Below are positions 1 through 14,205 of a DNA stretch of 64,000 bases, piece after piece. The DNA comes from Acanthosoma haemorrhoidale (Eukaryota > Arthropoda > Insecta > Hemiptera > Acanthosomatidae), in contig OV884014.1 of the NCBI GenBank assembly GCA_930367205.1, positions 118,551,768-118,615,767 on the forward strand, given 5' to 3'. Below the pieces are notes generated by a model. That model was not told where the DNA came from, ran no database searches, and worked only from the letters and a program-made list of their open reading frames with translations. Numbering within the stretch: the stretch's first letter is position 1; every line of letters begins with the position of its first letter. The position numbers were made by a program, and so were the translations under genes.

Positions 1-3000
1 CGTACAAGATCATACGATCGTATGATCAAAGTTACGAGTGAATATGACATCAAATGATGTCAAATATGATAGTGTGCCGTATCATTTGCACTTATTGTAT
101 CACGTGATACAATCGTATGATTGAAGTTACAGTGAATATACTATTAAATAATGTCGATGCTGACAGTGTACTGTATCATTGGCACTCATTGTATCACGTG
201 ATACGATCGTATGATTGAAGTCATGAATGAATATAACATCAAATGATCTCGATTATGATAGTGTGCCGCATCATTAGCACACATTGTATCACATGATACG
301 ATTGTATGATTGAAGTTACGAGTGAATATAACATCAAATGATTTCGAATATGATAATGAACCGCATCATTGGCAATCATTATATCACGTGATACCATCAT
401 ATGATTGAAGTCACGAGTGAATATAACATCAAATGATGTTGGATATGATTGTATAATGTATCATTAGCACTCATTGTTTCACGTGATACGATCGTATGAT
501 TAAAGTTACAGGTGAATATAATATCAATTGATGTCGTATATGATAGCGCACCATATCATTAGCACTTATTGTATCATGTGATGTGATCGTATGATTGAAG
601 TCACCAGTGAATATAACATCAAATAATGCTAAATATGATTGTACAGTGTAGCATTGACACTCATTGTATCACGAGATACGATCGTATGATTAAAGTCACG
701 AGTGAATATACTATAAAATGATGTCGATTATGATAGTGTACCACATCATTGGCACTCATTATATCACGTGATACGATCGTATGATTAAAGTTACGATTGG
801 AGATACTAATAAATGATGTTGAATATAATAGTGCACCATATCATTAGCACTTATTGTATCATGTGATGCGATCGTATGATTAAAGTTAAAAGTGAATATA
901 ACATCAAATGATGTCGATTATAATAGTGTACCGCATCATTGGCACTCATTATATCAGGTGATGCTATCGTATGATTAAAGTCAAGAGTGAATATAACATC
1001 AAATAATGCTAAATATGATTGTATAGTGTAGCATTGACACTCATTGTATCACGAGATACGATCGTATGATTGAGGTCACGAGTGAATATACTATAAAATG
1101 ATGTCGATTATGATAGTGTACCACATCATTGGCACTCATAATATCACGTGATACGATCGTATGATTGAAGTCACGAGTGAATATAATATCAAATGATGTC
1201 AATTATGATAGTGTTGCGTATTATAAGCACTCATTGTTTCACGTGATACGATCGTATGATTAAAGTTACGATTGGAGATACTAATAAATGATGTTGAATA
1301 TAATAGTGCACCATATCATTAGCACTTATTGTATCATGTGATGCGATCGTATGATTAAAGTTACAAGTGAATATAACATCAAATGATGTCGATTATAATA
1401 GTGTACCGCATCATTGGCACTCATTATATCACGTGATACTATCGTATGATTGAAGTCACGAGTGAATATAACATCAAATAATGCTAAATATGATTGTATA
1501 GTGTAGCATTGACACTCATTGTATCACGAGATGCGATCGTATGATTGAAGTCACGAGTGAATATAACATCAAATGATGTTGAATATGATTGTATGATGTA
1601 TCATTAGCACTCATTGTTTCACGTGATACGATCGTAAGATTAAAGTTACGAGTAAATATAACATCAAATGATGTCGAATATGATAATGTACTGTATCATT
1701 AGCACTCATTGTATCACGTGACACGATCGTATGATGAAAGTTACGAGTGAATATAACATCAAATGATGTCGATTATGATAGTGTACCTTATCATTGGCAC
1801 TCATTATATCACGTGATACGATCGTATAATGAAAGTTACGAGTGAATATACTAATTAATAATGTCGATTATGATAGTGTACCGCATCATTGGCACTCATT
1901 ATATCACGTGATACTATCGTATGATTGAAGTCACGAGTGAATATAACATCAAATAATGCTAAATATGATTGTAAAGTGTAGCATTGACACTCATTGTATC
2001 ACGAGATACGATCGTATGATTGAAGTCACGAGTGAATATAACATCAAATAATGCTAAATATGATTGTATAGTGTAGCATTGACACTCATTGTATCACGAG
2101 AAACGATCGTATGATTAAAGTCACGAGTGAATATAACATCAAATAATGCTAAATATGATTGTATAGTGTAGCATTGACACTCATTGTATCACGAGATACG
2201 ATCGTATGATTAACGTCACGAGTGAATATAACATCAAATGATGTTGAATATGATTGTTTAATGTATCATTAGCACTCATTGTTTCACGTGATACGATCGT
2301 ATGATTGAAGTCACGAGTGAATATAATATCAAATGATGTCAATTATGATAGTGTTGCGTATCATAAGCACTCCTTGTTTCACGTGATACGATCGTATGAT
2401 TAAAGTTACGATTGGAGATACTAATAAATGATGTTGAATATGATTGTATAATGTATCATTAGCACTCATTGTTTCACGTGATACGATCGTATGAATAAAG
2501 TTACAGGTGAATATAACATCAAACGATGTCGATTATGATAGTGTACCGCATCATTGGCACTCAATATATCACGTGATACGATCGTATGATTGAAGTCACG
2601 AGTGAATATAACATCAAATAATGTTGAATATGATTGTATAATGTATCATTAGCACTCATTGTTTCACGTGATACGATCGTATGATTAAAGTTACAGGTGA
2701 ATATAACATCAAATGATGTCGATTATGATAGTGTACCGCATCATTGGCACTCATTATATCACGTGATACTATCGTATGATTGAAGTCACGAGTGAATATA
2801 ACATCAAATGATGCTAAATATGATTGTATAGTGTATCATTAGCACTCATTGTTTCACGTGATATGATGGTATGATTAAAGTTACGAGTGAATATAAAATC
2901 AAATGATGCTAAATATGATTGTATAGTGTATCATTAGCACTCATTATTTCACGTGATACGATCGTAAGATTAAAGTTACGAGTAAATATAACATCAAATG

Positions 3001-3839
3001 GTGTCGAATATGATAATGTACTGTATCATTAGCACTCATTGTATCACGTGACACAATCGTATGATGAAAGTTACGAGTGAATATAACATCAAATGATGTC
3101 GATTATGATAGTGTACCTTATCATTGGCACTCATTATATCACGTGATACGATCGTATAATGAAAGTTACGAGTGAATATACTATTAAATAATGTCGATTA
3201 TGATAGTGTACCGCATCATTGGCACTCATTATATCACGTGATACGATCGTATGATTGAAGTCACGAGTGAATATAACATCAAATGATGTCAATTATGATA
3301 GTGTTCCGTATCATAAGCACTCATTGTATCACGTGATACGATCGTATAATGAAAGTTACAAGTAAATATACTAATAAATGATGTCGATTATGACAGTGTA
3401 CCGTACCATTGGCACTCATAGTATCACGTGATACGATCGTATGATTGAAGTCACGAATGAATATAACATCAAATAATGTCGATTATGATAGTGTACCGCA
3501 TCATTAGCACACATTGTATCACGTGATACGATCGTATGATTAAAGTTACGAGTGAAGATAACATCAAATGATGTCGATTATAATAGTGTACCGCATCATT
3601 GGCACTCATTATATCACGTGATGCTATCGTATGATTGAAGTCACGAGTGAATATAACATCAAATAATGCTAAATATGATCGTATAGTGTAGCATTGACAC
3701 TCATTATATCACGAGATACGATCGTATGATTGAAGTAACGAGTGAATATAACATCAAATGATGTTGAATATGATTGTATAATGTATCATTAGCACTCATT
3801 GTTTCACGTGATACGATCGTATAATCAATGTTACGAGTT
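1..3839 (+). repeat. Satellite A block A1 (about 40 monomers of 95 bp)
   Basis: Head-to-tail monomers are recognised by the recurring core GTATCACGTGATAC followed by GATCGTATGAT. Successive CACGTG cores (or variants) lie at 101, 195, 290, 385, 480 and 575, giving the 95-bp period. The window opens 7 bp before the entry palindrome at 8-27. The consensus after the core runs through a GTCACGAGTGAATATAAC part and an ATCAAATGATGTCGATTATG part to a CATTGGCACTCAT part. Several diverged subtypes alternate. The first 2.3 kb closely matches block A3 at an offset of 14198, while 2.3-3.8 kb matches the end of block A2. No coding potential is visible. Confidence 0.95.
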
Positions 3840-5081
3840 AACATAATAGGGCAAGAATTATTGTACCAGCTATGAAATACGCATTTTTGTAAAATTCTAC
3901 TTTTTGACGATATTTTTCTTGTTTTGGTATGAGGAAATCATAATTGTTCAGGAGCTAACGTACCAGCTATAAAATACTCTTATATGTAAAAATTAAACTT
4001 TTCGACGATATTTTCCTTCTTTTGGTATCAGGAGAACATAATGGGGCAGGAGCTAACGTACTAGCTATGAAATACGCATTTTCGAAAAATTCGACTTTTT
4101 GACGATATTTTCCTTGATTTTGTATCAGGAGAACATAAAAGAGAAGGAGCTAACGTTCCAGCTATGAAATACCCATTTTTTTAAAAATTCGACTCTTAGA
4201 CGATATTTTCCTTGTTTTCGTATCAGGAGAACATAATGGGACAGGAGCTGACGTACTAGCTATGAAATACGCATTTTTTAAAAATTCGACTTTTTGACGA
4301 TATTTTCCTGGTTTTCGTATCAGGAGAACATAATAGGGCAGGAGCTAACGTACCAGCTATGAAATACGCAATTTTTGTAAAAATTTGAGTTTTCGACGAT
4401 ATTTTCCTTGTTTTGGTATCAGGAGAACATAATGGGGCAGAAGCTAACGTACTAGCTATGAAATACGCATTTTTGTAAAAATTTGAGTTTTTGACGATAT
4501 TTTCCTTGATTTCGTATCAGGAGAACATAAAAGAGCAGGAGCTAACGTTCCAGCTACAAAAAACGCATTTTTGTAAAAATTTGAATTTTAGACGATATTT
4601 TCCTTGTTTTAGTATCAGGAGAACATAATGGGGCAGGAGCTAACGTACCAGCTATGAAATACGCATTTTTGTAAAAATTTGAGTTTTTGACGATATTTTC
4701 CTTGATTTCGTATCAGGAGAACATAAAAGAGCAGGAGCTAACGTTCCAGCTACAAAAAACGCATTTTTGTAAAAATTTGAATTTTAGACGATATTTTCTT
4801 TGTTTTGGTATCAGGAGAACATAATGGGACAGGAGCTAACGTACCAGCTATGAGATACCTATTTTTTTTAAATTTGACTTTTTGACGATATTTTCCTGGT
4901 TTTCGTATCAGGAGAACATAATGGGGCAGGAGCTAACGTACTAGCTATGAAATACGCATTTTTGAAAAATTAAACTTTTTGACGATATTTTTCTCTTTTT
5001 CGTATCAGGAGAACATAATGGGGCAGGTGCTAACGTACAAGTTATGAAATACGCATTTTTGTAAAAATTCAACTTTTTGAT
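3840..5081 (+). repeat. Satellite B block B1 (about 12-13 monomers of 97-98 bp)
   Basis: The monomer is recognised by CAGGAGAACATAATGGGGCA, GAGCTAACGTACCAGCTATG and GACGATATTTTCCTTG. CAGGAGAAC recurs at 4029, 4126, 4224 and 4321. The two entry monomers are diverged edge copies (AATTATTGTACC, then GAGGAAATCATAATTGTTC). The block is nearly the same as B2 at an offset near 8970 but lacks one 98-bp monomer around 3995. It does not end in the usual exit sequence and stops in mid-monomer at about 5081, joined directly to satellite A. Confidence 0.93.
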
Positions 5082-5559
5082 GAGATACGATCGTATGATT
5101 AACGTCACGAGTGAATATAACATCAAATGATGTTGAATATGATTGTTTAATGTATCATTAGCACTCATTGTTTCACGTGATACGATCGTATGATTAAAGT
5201 TACGAGTGAATATACTATTAAATGATGTCGATTATGATAGTGTACCGCATCATTGGCACTCATTATATCACGTGACACGATGGTATAATGAAAGTTACGA
5301 GTGAATATACTAATTAATAATGTCAATTATGATAGTGTTGCGTATCATAAGCACTCACTGTATCACGTGATACGATCGTATGATGAAAGTTACGAGTGAA
5401 TATAACATCAAATGATGTCGAATAGGATTGTATAATGTATCATTAGCACTTATTGTTTCATGTGATACGATTGTATGATTAAAGTTACGATTGAAGTTAC
5501 TAATAAATGATGTTGAATATAATAGTGCACCATATCATTAGCACTTATTGTATCATGTG

Positions 5560-8420
5560 ATGCGATCGTATGATTAAAGTTACAAGTGAATATAACATTA
5601 AATGATGTCGATTATAATAGTGTACCGCATCATTGGCACTCATTATATCACGTGATGCTATCGTATGATTGAAGTCACGAGTGAATATAACATCAAATAA
5701 TGCTAAATATGATCGTATAGTGTAGCATTGACACTCATTGTATCACGAGATACGATCGTATGATTAAAGTCACGAGTGAATATAACAGCAAATGATGTTG
5801 AATATGATTGTATAATGTATCATTAGCACTCATAGTTTCACGTGATACGATCGTATGATTAAAGTTACGAGTGAATATAACAGCAAATGATGCTAAATAT
5901 GATTGTATAGTGTATCATTAGCACTCATTGTTTCACGCGATACGATCGTATGATTTAAGTTACAGGTGAATATAACATCAAATGATGTCGATTATAATAG
6001 TGTACCGCATCATTAGCGATCATTATATCACGTGATACTATCGTATTATTGAAGTCACGAGTGAATATAACATCAAATGATGCTAAATATGACTCTATAG
6101 TGTATCATTAGCACTCATTGTTTCACGTGATACGATCGTATGATTAAAGTTACAAGTAAATATAACATCAAATGATGTCGAATATGATAATGTACCGTAT
6201 CATTAGCACTCATTGTATCACGTGATACGATCGTATGATGAAAGTTACGAGTGAATATAACATCAAATGATGTCGATTATGATAGTGTACCGCATCATTG
6301 GTACTTATTATATCACGTGATACTATCGTATGATTGAAGTCACGAGTGAATATAACATCAAATAATGCTAAATATGATTGTAAAGTGTAGCATTGACACT
6401 CATTGTATCACGAGATACGATCGTATGATTGAAGTCACGAGTGAATATAACATCAAATAATGCTAAATATGATTGTATAGTGTAGCATTGACACTCATTG
6501 TATCACGAGAAACGATCGTATGATTAAAGTCACGAGTGAATATAACATCAAATAATGCTAAATATGATTGTATAGTGTAGCATTGACACTCATTGTATCA
6601 CGAGATACGATCGTATGATTAACGTCACGAGTGAAAATAACATCAAATGATGTTGAATATGATTGTATAATGTATCACTAGCACTCATTGTTTCACGTGA
6701 TACGATCGTATGATTAAAGTTATGAGTGAAGATAACATCAAATGATGTTGAATATGATTGTATAATGTATCATTAGCACTCATTGTATCACGAGATAAGA
6801 TCGTATGATTAAAGTCACGAGTGAATATACTATAAAATGATGTCGATTATGATAGTGTACCACATCATTGGCACTCATTATATCACGTGATACGATCGTA
6901 TGATTGAAGTCACGAGTGAATTTAATATCAAATGATGTCAATTATGATAGTGTTGCGTATCATAAGCACTCCTTGTTTCACGTGATACGATCGTATGATT
7001 AAAGTTACAAGTGAATATAACATGAAATGATGTCGATTATAATAGTGTACCGCATCATTGGCACTCATTATATCACGTGATGCTATCGTATGATTGAAGT
7101 CACGAGTGAATATAACATCAAATAATGCTAAATATGATCGTATAGTGTAGCATTGACACTCATTGTATCACGAGATACGATCGTATGATTAAAGTCACGA
7201 GTGAATATAACAGCAAATGATGTTGAATATGATTGTATAATGTATCATTAGCACTCATAGTTTCACGTGATACGATCGTATGATTAAAGTTACGAGTGAA
7301 TATAACAGCAAATGATGCTAAATATGATTGTATAGTGTATCATTAGCACTCATTGTTTCACGCGATACGATCGTATGATTTAAGTTACAGGTGAATATAA
7401 CATCAAATGATGTCGATTATAATAGTGTACCGCATCATTAGCGATCATTATATCACGTGATACTATCGTATTATTGAAGTCACGAGTGAATATAACATCA
7501 AATGATGCTAAATATGACTGTATAGTGTATCATTAGCACTCATTGTTTCACGTGATACGATCGTATGATTAAAGTTACAAGTAAATATAACATCAAATGA
7601 TGTCGAATATGATAATGTACCGTATCATTAGCACTCATTGTATCACGTTATACGCTCGTATGATGAAAGTTACGAGTGAATATAACATCAAATGATGTCG
7701 ATTATGATAGTGTACCGCATCATTGGTACTTATTATATCACGTGATACTATCGTATGATTGAAGTCACGAGTGAATATAACATCAAATAATGCTAAATAT
7801 GATTGTAAAGTGTAGCATTGACACTCATTGTATCACGAGATACGATCGTATGATTGAAGTCACGAGTGAATATAACATCAAATAATGCTAAATATGATTG
7901 TATAGTGTAGCATTGACACTCATTGTATCACGAGAAACGATCGTATGATTAAAGTCACGAGTGAATATAACATCAAATAATGCTAAATATGATTGTATAG
8001 TGTAGCATTGACACTCATTGTATCACGAGATACGATCGTATGATTAACGTCACGAGTGAAAATAACATCAAATGATGTTGAATATGATTGTATAATGTAT
8101 CACTAGCACTCATTGTTTCACGTGATACGATCGTATGATTAAAGTTATGAGTGAAGATAACATCAAATGATGTTGAATATGATTGTATAATGTATCATTA
8201 GCACTCATTGTATCACGAGATAAGATCGTATGATTAAAGTCACGAGTGAATATACTATAAAATGATGTCGATTATGATAGTGTACCACATCATTGGCACT
8301 CATTATATCACGTGATACGATCGTATGATTGAAGTCACGAGTGAATTTAATATCAAATGATGTCAATTATGATAGTGTTGCGTATCATAAGCACTCCTTG
8401 TTTCACGTGATACGATCGTA
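5560..8420 (+). repeat. 15-monomer tandem duplication inside A2 (1425-bp offset)
   Basis: Rare variants recur exactly 1425 bp apart: AACAGCAAATG near 5784 and 7209, GGTACTTATTATATC near 6300 and 7725, and ATCACTAGCACTC near 6675 and 8100. Offset is 15 times 95. Edges are approximate because flanking monomers are also similar. Confidence 0.85.
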
Positions 8421-8989
8421 TGATTAAAGTTACGATTGGAGATACTAATAAATGATGTTGAATATAATAGTGCACCATATCATTAGCACTTATTGTATCA
8501 TGTGATGCGATCGTATGATTAAAGTTACAAGTGAATATAACATCAGATGATGTCGATTATAATAGTGTAACGCATCATTGGCACTCATAGTATCACGTGA
8601 TACGATCGTATGATTGAAGTCACGAATGAATATAACATCAAATGATGTCGATTATGATAGTGTACCGCATCATTAGCACACATTGTATCACGTGATACGA
8701 TCGTATGATTAAAGTTACGAGTGAAGATAACATCAAATGATGTTGAATATGATTGTATAATGTATCATTAGCACTCATTGTTTCACGTGATACGATCGTA
8801 TGATTAAAGTTACGAGTGAATACAACATCAAAAGATGTCAATTATGATAGTGTACCGCATCATTGGCACTCATTATATCACGTGATACGATCGTATGATT
8901 GAAGTCACGAGTGAATATAACATCAAATGATGTCAATTATGATAGTGTTGCGTATCATAAGCACTCCTTGTTTCACGTGATACGATCGT

Positions 8990-9760
8990 ATGATTAAAGT
9001 TACGATCGGAGATACTAATAAATGATGTTGAATATAATAGTGCACCATATCATTAGCACTCATTGTATCACGTGATACGATCTTATGATGAAAGTTATGA
9101 GTGAATATAACATCAAATGATGTTGATTATGATAGTGTACCTTATCATTGGCACTCATTATATCACGTGATAGATCGTATAATGAAAGTTACGAGTGAAT
9201 ATACTATTAAATAATGTCGATTATGATAGTGTACCGCATCATTGGCACTCATTATATCACGTGATACGATCGTATGATTGAAGTCACGAGTGAATATAAT
9301 ATCAAATGATGTCAATTATGATAGTGTTGCGTATCATAAGCACTCCTTGTTTCACGTGATACGATCGTATAATTAAAGTTACGATTGGAGATACTAATAA
9401 ATGATGTTGAATATAATAGTGCACCATATCATTAGCACTCATTGTATCACGTGATACGATCTTATGATGAAAGTTACGAGTGAATATAACATCAAATGAT
9501 GTTGATTATGATAGTGTACCTTATCATTGGCACTCATTATATCACGTGATAGATCGTATAATGAAAGTTACGAGTGAATATACCATTAAATAATGTCGAT
9601 TCTGATAGTGTACCGCATCATTGGCACTCATTATATCACGTGATACGATCGTATGATTGAAGTCACGAGTGAATATAACATCAAATGATGTCAATTATGA
9701 TAGTGTTCCGTATCAAAAGCACTCATTGTATCACGTGATACGATCGTATGATGAAAGTTA
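8990..9760 (+). repeat. 4-monomer tandem duplication inside A2 (379-bp offset)
   Basis: The variants GATCTTATGATG (tcttatg at 9081 and 9460) and GTGATAGATCGT recur at this spacing. The period is one base short of four monomers because each copy carries a shortened core. Confidence 0.8.
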
Positions 9761-12711
9761 CAAGTAAATATACTATTAAATGATGTCGATTATGACAGTG
9801 TACCGTACCATTGGCACTCATAGTATCACGTGATACGATCGTATGATTGAAGTCACGAATGAATATAACATCAAATGATGTCGATTATGATAGTGTACCG
9901 CATCATTAGCACACATTGTATCACGTGATACGATCGTATGATTAAAGTTACGAGTGAAGATAACATGAAATGATGTTGAATATGATTGTATAATGTATCA
10001 TTAGCACTCATTGTTTCACGTGATACGATCGTATAATTAAAGTTACAGGTGAATATAACATCAAATGATGTGGATTATAATAGTGTACCGCATCATTGGC
10101 ACTCAATATATCACGTGATACGATCGTATGATTGAAGTCACGAGTGAATATAACATCAAATGATGTTGAATATGATTGTATAGTATATCATTAGCACTTA
10201 TTGTTTCACGTGATACGATCGTATGATTAAAGTTACGATTGGAGATACTAATAAATGATGTTGAATATAATAGTGCACCATATCATTAGCACTTATTGTA
10301 TCATGTGATGCGATCGTATGATTAAAGTAACAAGTGAATATAACATCAAATGATGTCGATTATAATAGTGTACCGCATCATTGGCACTCATTATATCAGG
10401 TGATGCTATCGTATGATTAAAGTCACGAGTGAATATAACATCAAATAATGCTAAATATGATTGTATAGTGTAGCATTGACACTCATTGTATCACGAGATA
10501 CGATCGTATGATTGAAGTCACGAGTGAATATAACATCAAATGATGTTGAATATGATTGTATAATGTATCATTAGCACTCATTGTTTCACGTGATACGATC
10601 GTATGATTAAAGTTACAGGTGAATATAACATCAAATGATGTCGATTATGATAGTGTACCGCATCATTGGCACTAATTATATCACGAGATACTATCGTATG
10701 ATTGAAGTCACGAGTGAATATAACATCAAATGATGCTAAATATGATTGTATAGTGTATCATTAGCACTCATTGTTTCACGTGATACGATCGTATGATTAA
10801 AGTTACGAGTAAATATAACATCAAATGATGTCGAATATGATAATGTACCGTATCATTAGCACTCATATCATCACGTGATACGATCGTATGATGAAAGTTA
10901 CGAGTGAATATAACATCAAATGATGTTGAATATGATTGTATAATGAATCATTAGCACTCATTGTTTCACGTGATACGATCGTATGATTAAAGTTACAGGT
11001 GAATATAACATCAAATGATGTCGAATATGATAATGTACCGTATCATTAGCACTCATATCATCACGTGATACGATCGTATGATGAAAGTTACGATTGAATA
11101 TAACATCAAATGATGTTGAATATGATTGTATAATGTATCATTAGCACTCATTGTTTCACGTGATACGATCGTATGATTAAAGTTATGAGTGAAGATAACA
11201 TCAAATGATGTTGAATATGATTGTATAATGTATCATTAGCACTCATTGTATCACGAGATAAGATCGTATGATTGAAGTCACGAGTGAATATACTATAAAA
11301 TGATGTCGATTATAATAGTGTACCACATCATTGGCACTCATTATATCACGTGATACGATCGTATGATTGAAGTCACGAGTGAATATAATATCAAATGATG
11401 TCAATTATGATAGTGTTGCGTATCATAAGCACTCCTTGTTTCACGTGATACGATCGTATGATTAAAGTTACGAGTGAAGATAACATCAAATGATGTTGAA
11501 TATGATTGTATAATGTATCATTAGCACTCATTGTTTCACGTGATACGATCGTATGATTAAAGTTACAGGTGAATATAACATCAAACGATGTCGATTATGA
11601 TAGTGTACCGCATCATTGGCACTCAATATATCACGTGATACGATCGTATGATTGAAGTCACGAGTGAATATAACATCAAATAATGTTGAATATGATTGTA
11701 TAATGTATCATTAGCACTCATTGTTTCACGTGATACGATCGTATGATTAAAGTTACAGGTGAATATAACATCAAATGATGTCGATTATGATAGTGTACCG
11801 CATCATTGGCACTCATTATATCACGTGATACTATCGTATGATTGAAGTCACGAGTGAATATAACATCAAATGATGCTAAATATGATTGTATAGTGTATCA
11901 TTAGCACTCATTGTTTCACGTGATATGATGGTATGATTAAAGTTACGAGTAAATATACCATCAAATGGTGTCGAATATGATAATGTACTGTATCATTAGC
12001 ACTCATTGTATCACGTGACACGATCGTATGATGAAAGTTACGAGTGAATATAACATCAAATGATGTCGATTATGATAGTGTACCTTATCATTGGCACTCA
12101 TTATATCACGTGATACGATCGTATAATGAAAGTTACGAGTGAATATACTATTAAATAATGTCGATTATGATAGTGTACCGCATCATTGGCACTCATTATA
12201 TCACGTGATACGATCGTATGATTGAAGTCACGAGTGAATATAACATCAAATAATGCTAAATATGATCGTATAGTGTAGCATTGACACTCATTGTATCACG
12301 AGATACGATCGTATGATTAAAGTCACGAGTGAATATAACAGCAAATGATGTTGAATATGATTGTATAATGTATCATTAGCACTCATAGTTTCACGTGATA
12401 CGATCGTATGATTAAAGTTACGAGTGAATATAACAGCAAATGATGCTAAATATGATTGTATAGTGTATCATTAGCACTCATTGTTTCACGCGATACGATC
12501 GTATGATTTAAGTTACAGGTAAATATAACATCAAATGATGTCGATTATAATAGTGTACCGCATCATTGGCGATCATTATATCACGTGATACTATTGTATG
12601 ATTGAAGTCACGAGTGAATACAACATCAAATAATGCTAAATATGATTGTATAATGTATCATTAGCACTCATTGTTTCACGGTATACGATCGTATAATCAA
12701 TGTTACGAGTT

Positions 12712-14205
12712 AACATAATAGGGCAAGAATTATTGTACCAGCTATGAAATACGCATTTTTGTAAAATTCTACTTTTTGACGATATTTTTCTTGTTTTGGT
12801 ATGAGGAAATCATAATTGTTCAGGAGCTAACGTACCAGCTATAAAATACTCTTATATGTAAAAATTAAACTTTTTGATGACATTTTCCTTGTTTTGGTAT
12901 CAGGAGAACATAATAAGGCAGGAGCTAACGTACTAGCTGAGAAATACGCATTTTTGTAAAAATTTGAGTTTTCGACGATATTTTCCTTCTTTTGGTATCA
13001 GGAGAACATAATGGGGCAGGAGCTAACGTACTAGCTATGAAATACGCATTTTCGAAAAATTCGACTTTTTGACGATATTTTCCTTGATTTTGTATCAGGA
13101 GAACATAAAAGAGAAGGAGCTAACGTTCCAGCTATGAAATACCCATTTTTTAAAAATTCGACTCTTAGACGATATTTTCCTTGTTTTCGTATCAGGAGAA
13201 CATAATGGGACAGGAGCTGACGTACTAGCTATGAAATACGCATTTTTTAAAAATTCGACTTTTTGACGATATTTTCCTGGTTTTCGTATCAGGAGAACAT
13301 AATAGGGCAGGAGCTAACGTACCAGCTATGAAATACGCAATTTTTGTAAAAATTTGAGTTTTCGACGATATTTTCCTTGTTTTGGTATCAGGAGAACATA
13401 ATGGGGCAGGAGCTAACGTACTAGCTATGAAATACGCATTTTTGTAAAAATTTGAGTTTTTGACGATATTTTCCTTGATTTCGTATCAGGAGAACATAAA
13501 AGAGCAGGAGCTAACGTTCCAGCTACAAAAAACGCATTTTTGTAAAAATTTGAATTTTAGACGATATTTTCCTTGTTTTAGTATCAGGAGAACATAATGG
13601 GGCAGGAGCTAACGTACCAGCTATGAAATACGCATTTTTGTAAAAATTTGAGTTTTTGACGATATTTTCCTAGATTTCGTATCAGGAGAACATAAAAGAG
13701 CAGGAGCTAACGTTCCAGCTACAAAAAACGCATTTTTGTAAAAATTTGAATTTTAGACGATATTTTCTTTGTTTTGGTATCAGGAGAACATAATGGGACA
13801 GGAGCTAACGTACCAGCTATGAGATACCTATTTTTTTTAAATTTGACTTTTTGACGATATTTTCCTGGTTTTCGTATCAGGAGAACATAATGGGGCAGGA
13901 GCTAACGTACTAGCTATGAAATACGCATTTTTGAAAAATTAAACTTTTTGACGATATTTTTCTCTTTTTCGTATCAGGAGAACATAATAGGGCAGGAGCT
14001 AACGTACCAGCTATGAAATACGCATTTTTGTAAAAATTTGAGTTTTTGACGATATTTTCTTTATTTTGGTATCAGGAGAACATAATGGGACAGGAGCTAA
14101 CGTACTAGCTCTAAATACGCATTTTTGTGAAAATTCGACTTTTTGACGTCATTTTTCTTTGTTTTGGTATCAGGAGAACATAAAGGGGCAAGAGCTAACG
14201 TACAA
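12712..14205 (+). repeat. Satellite B block B2 (about 15 monomers)
   Basis: B monomers begin at the standard AACATAATAGGGCA join and include both diverged edge monomers. Interior monomers alternate between TTTTGTAAAAATTTGAG and TTTTTAAAAATTCGAC versions. The block ends with the standard exit, a monomer with TAGCTCTAAATACGC and GACGTCATTTTTC and then AAAGGGGCAAGAGCTAACG. From about 12991 on it is close to B1. Confidence 0.93.

Larger units (their letters stand above)
5082..12711 (+). repeat. Satellite A block A2 (about 80 monomers)
   Basis: This is a long run of 95-bp A monomers. It starts inside a monomer at GAGATACGATCG, without the entry palindrome present at the other B-to-A junctions. 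It contains a 15-monomer tandem duplication (1425-bp offset) and a 4-monomer duplication (379-bp offset), both listed separately. Two monomers carry a shortened core, GTGATAGATCGT, near 9169 and 9547. The last core before B2 is altered to CACGGTATAC at about 12678. Confidence 0.94.

Noticed and set aside
8..27. Junction palindrome as the end of a second mobile element (B block as a transposon)
   Set aside because: B blocks are tandem arrays without coding capacity, terminal inverted repeats or target duplications. The junction pattern fits amplification of a composite better.
1..3839. CRISPR array
   Set aside because: The period is fixed near 95 bp and the whole monomer repeats. There are no unique spacers and no cas genes, and the context is eukaryotic.
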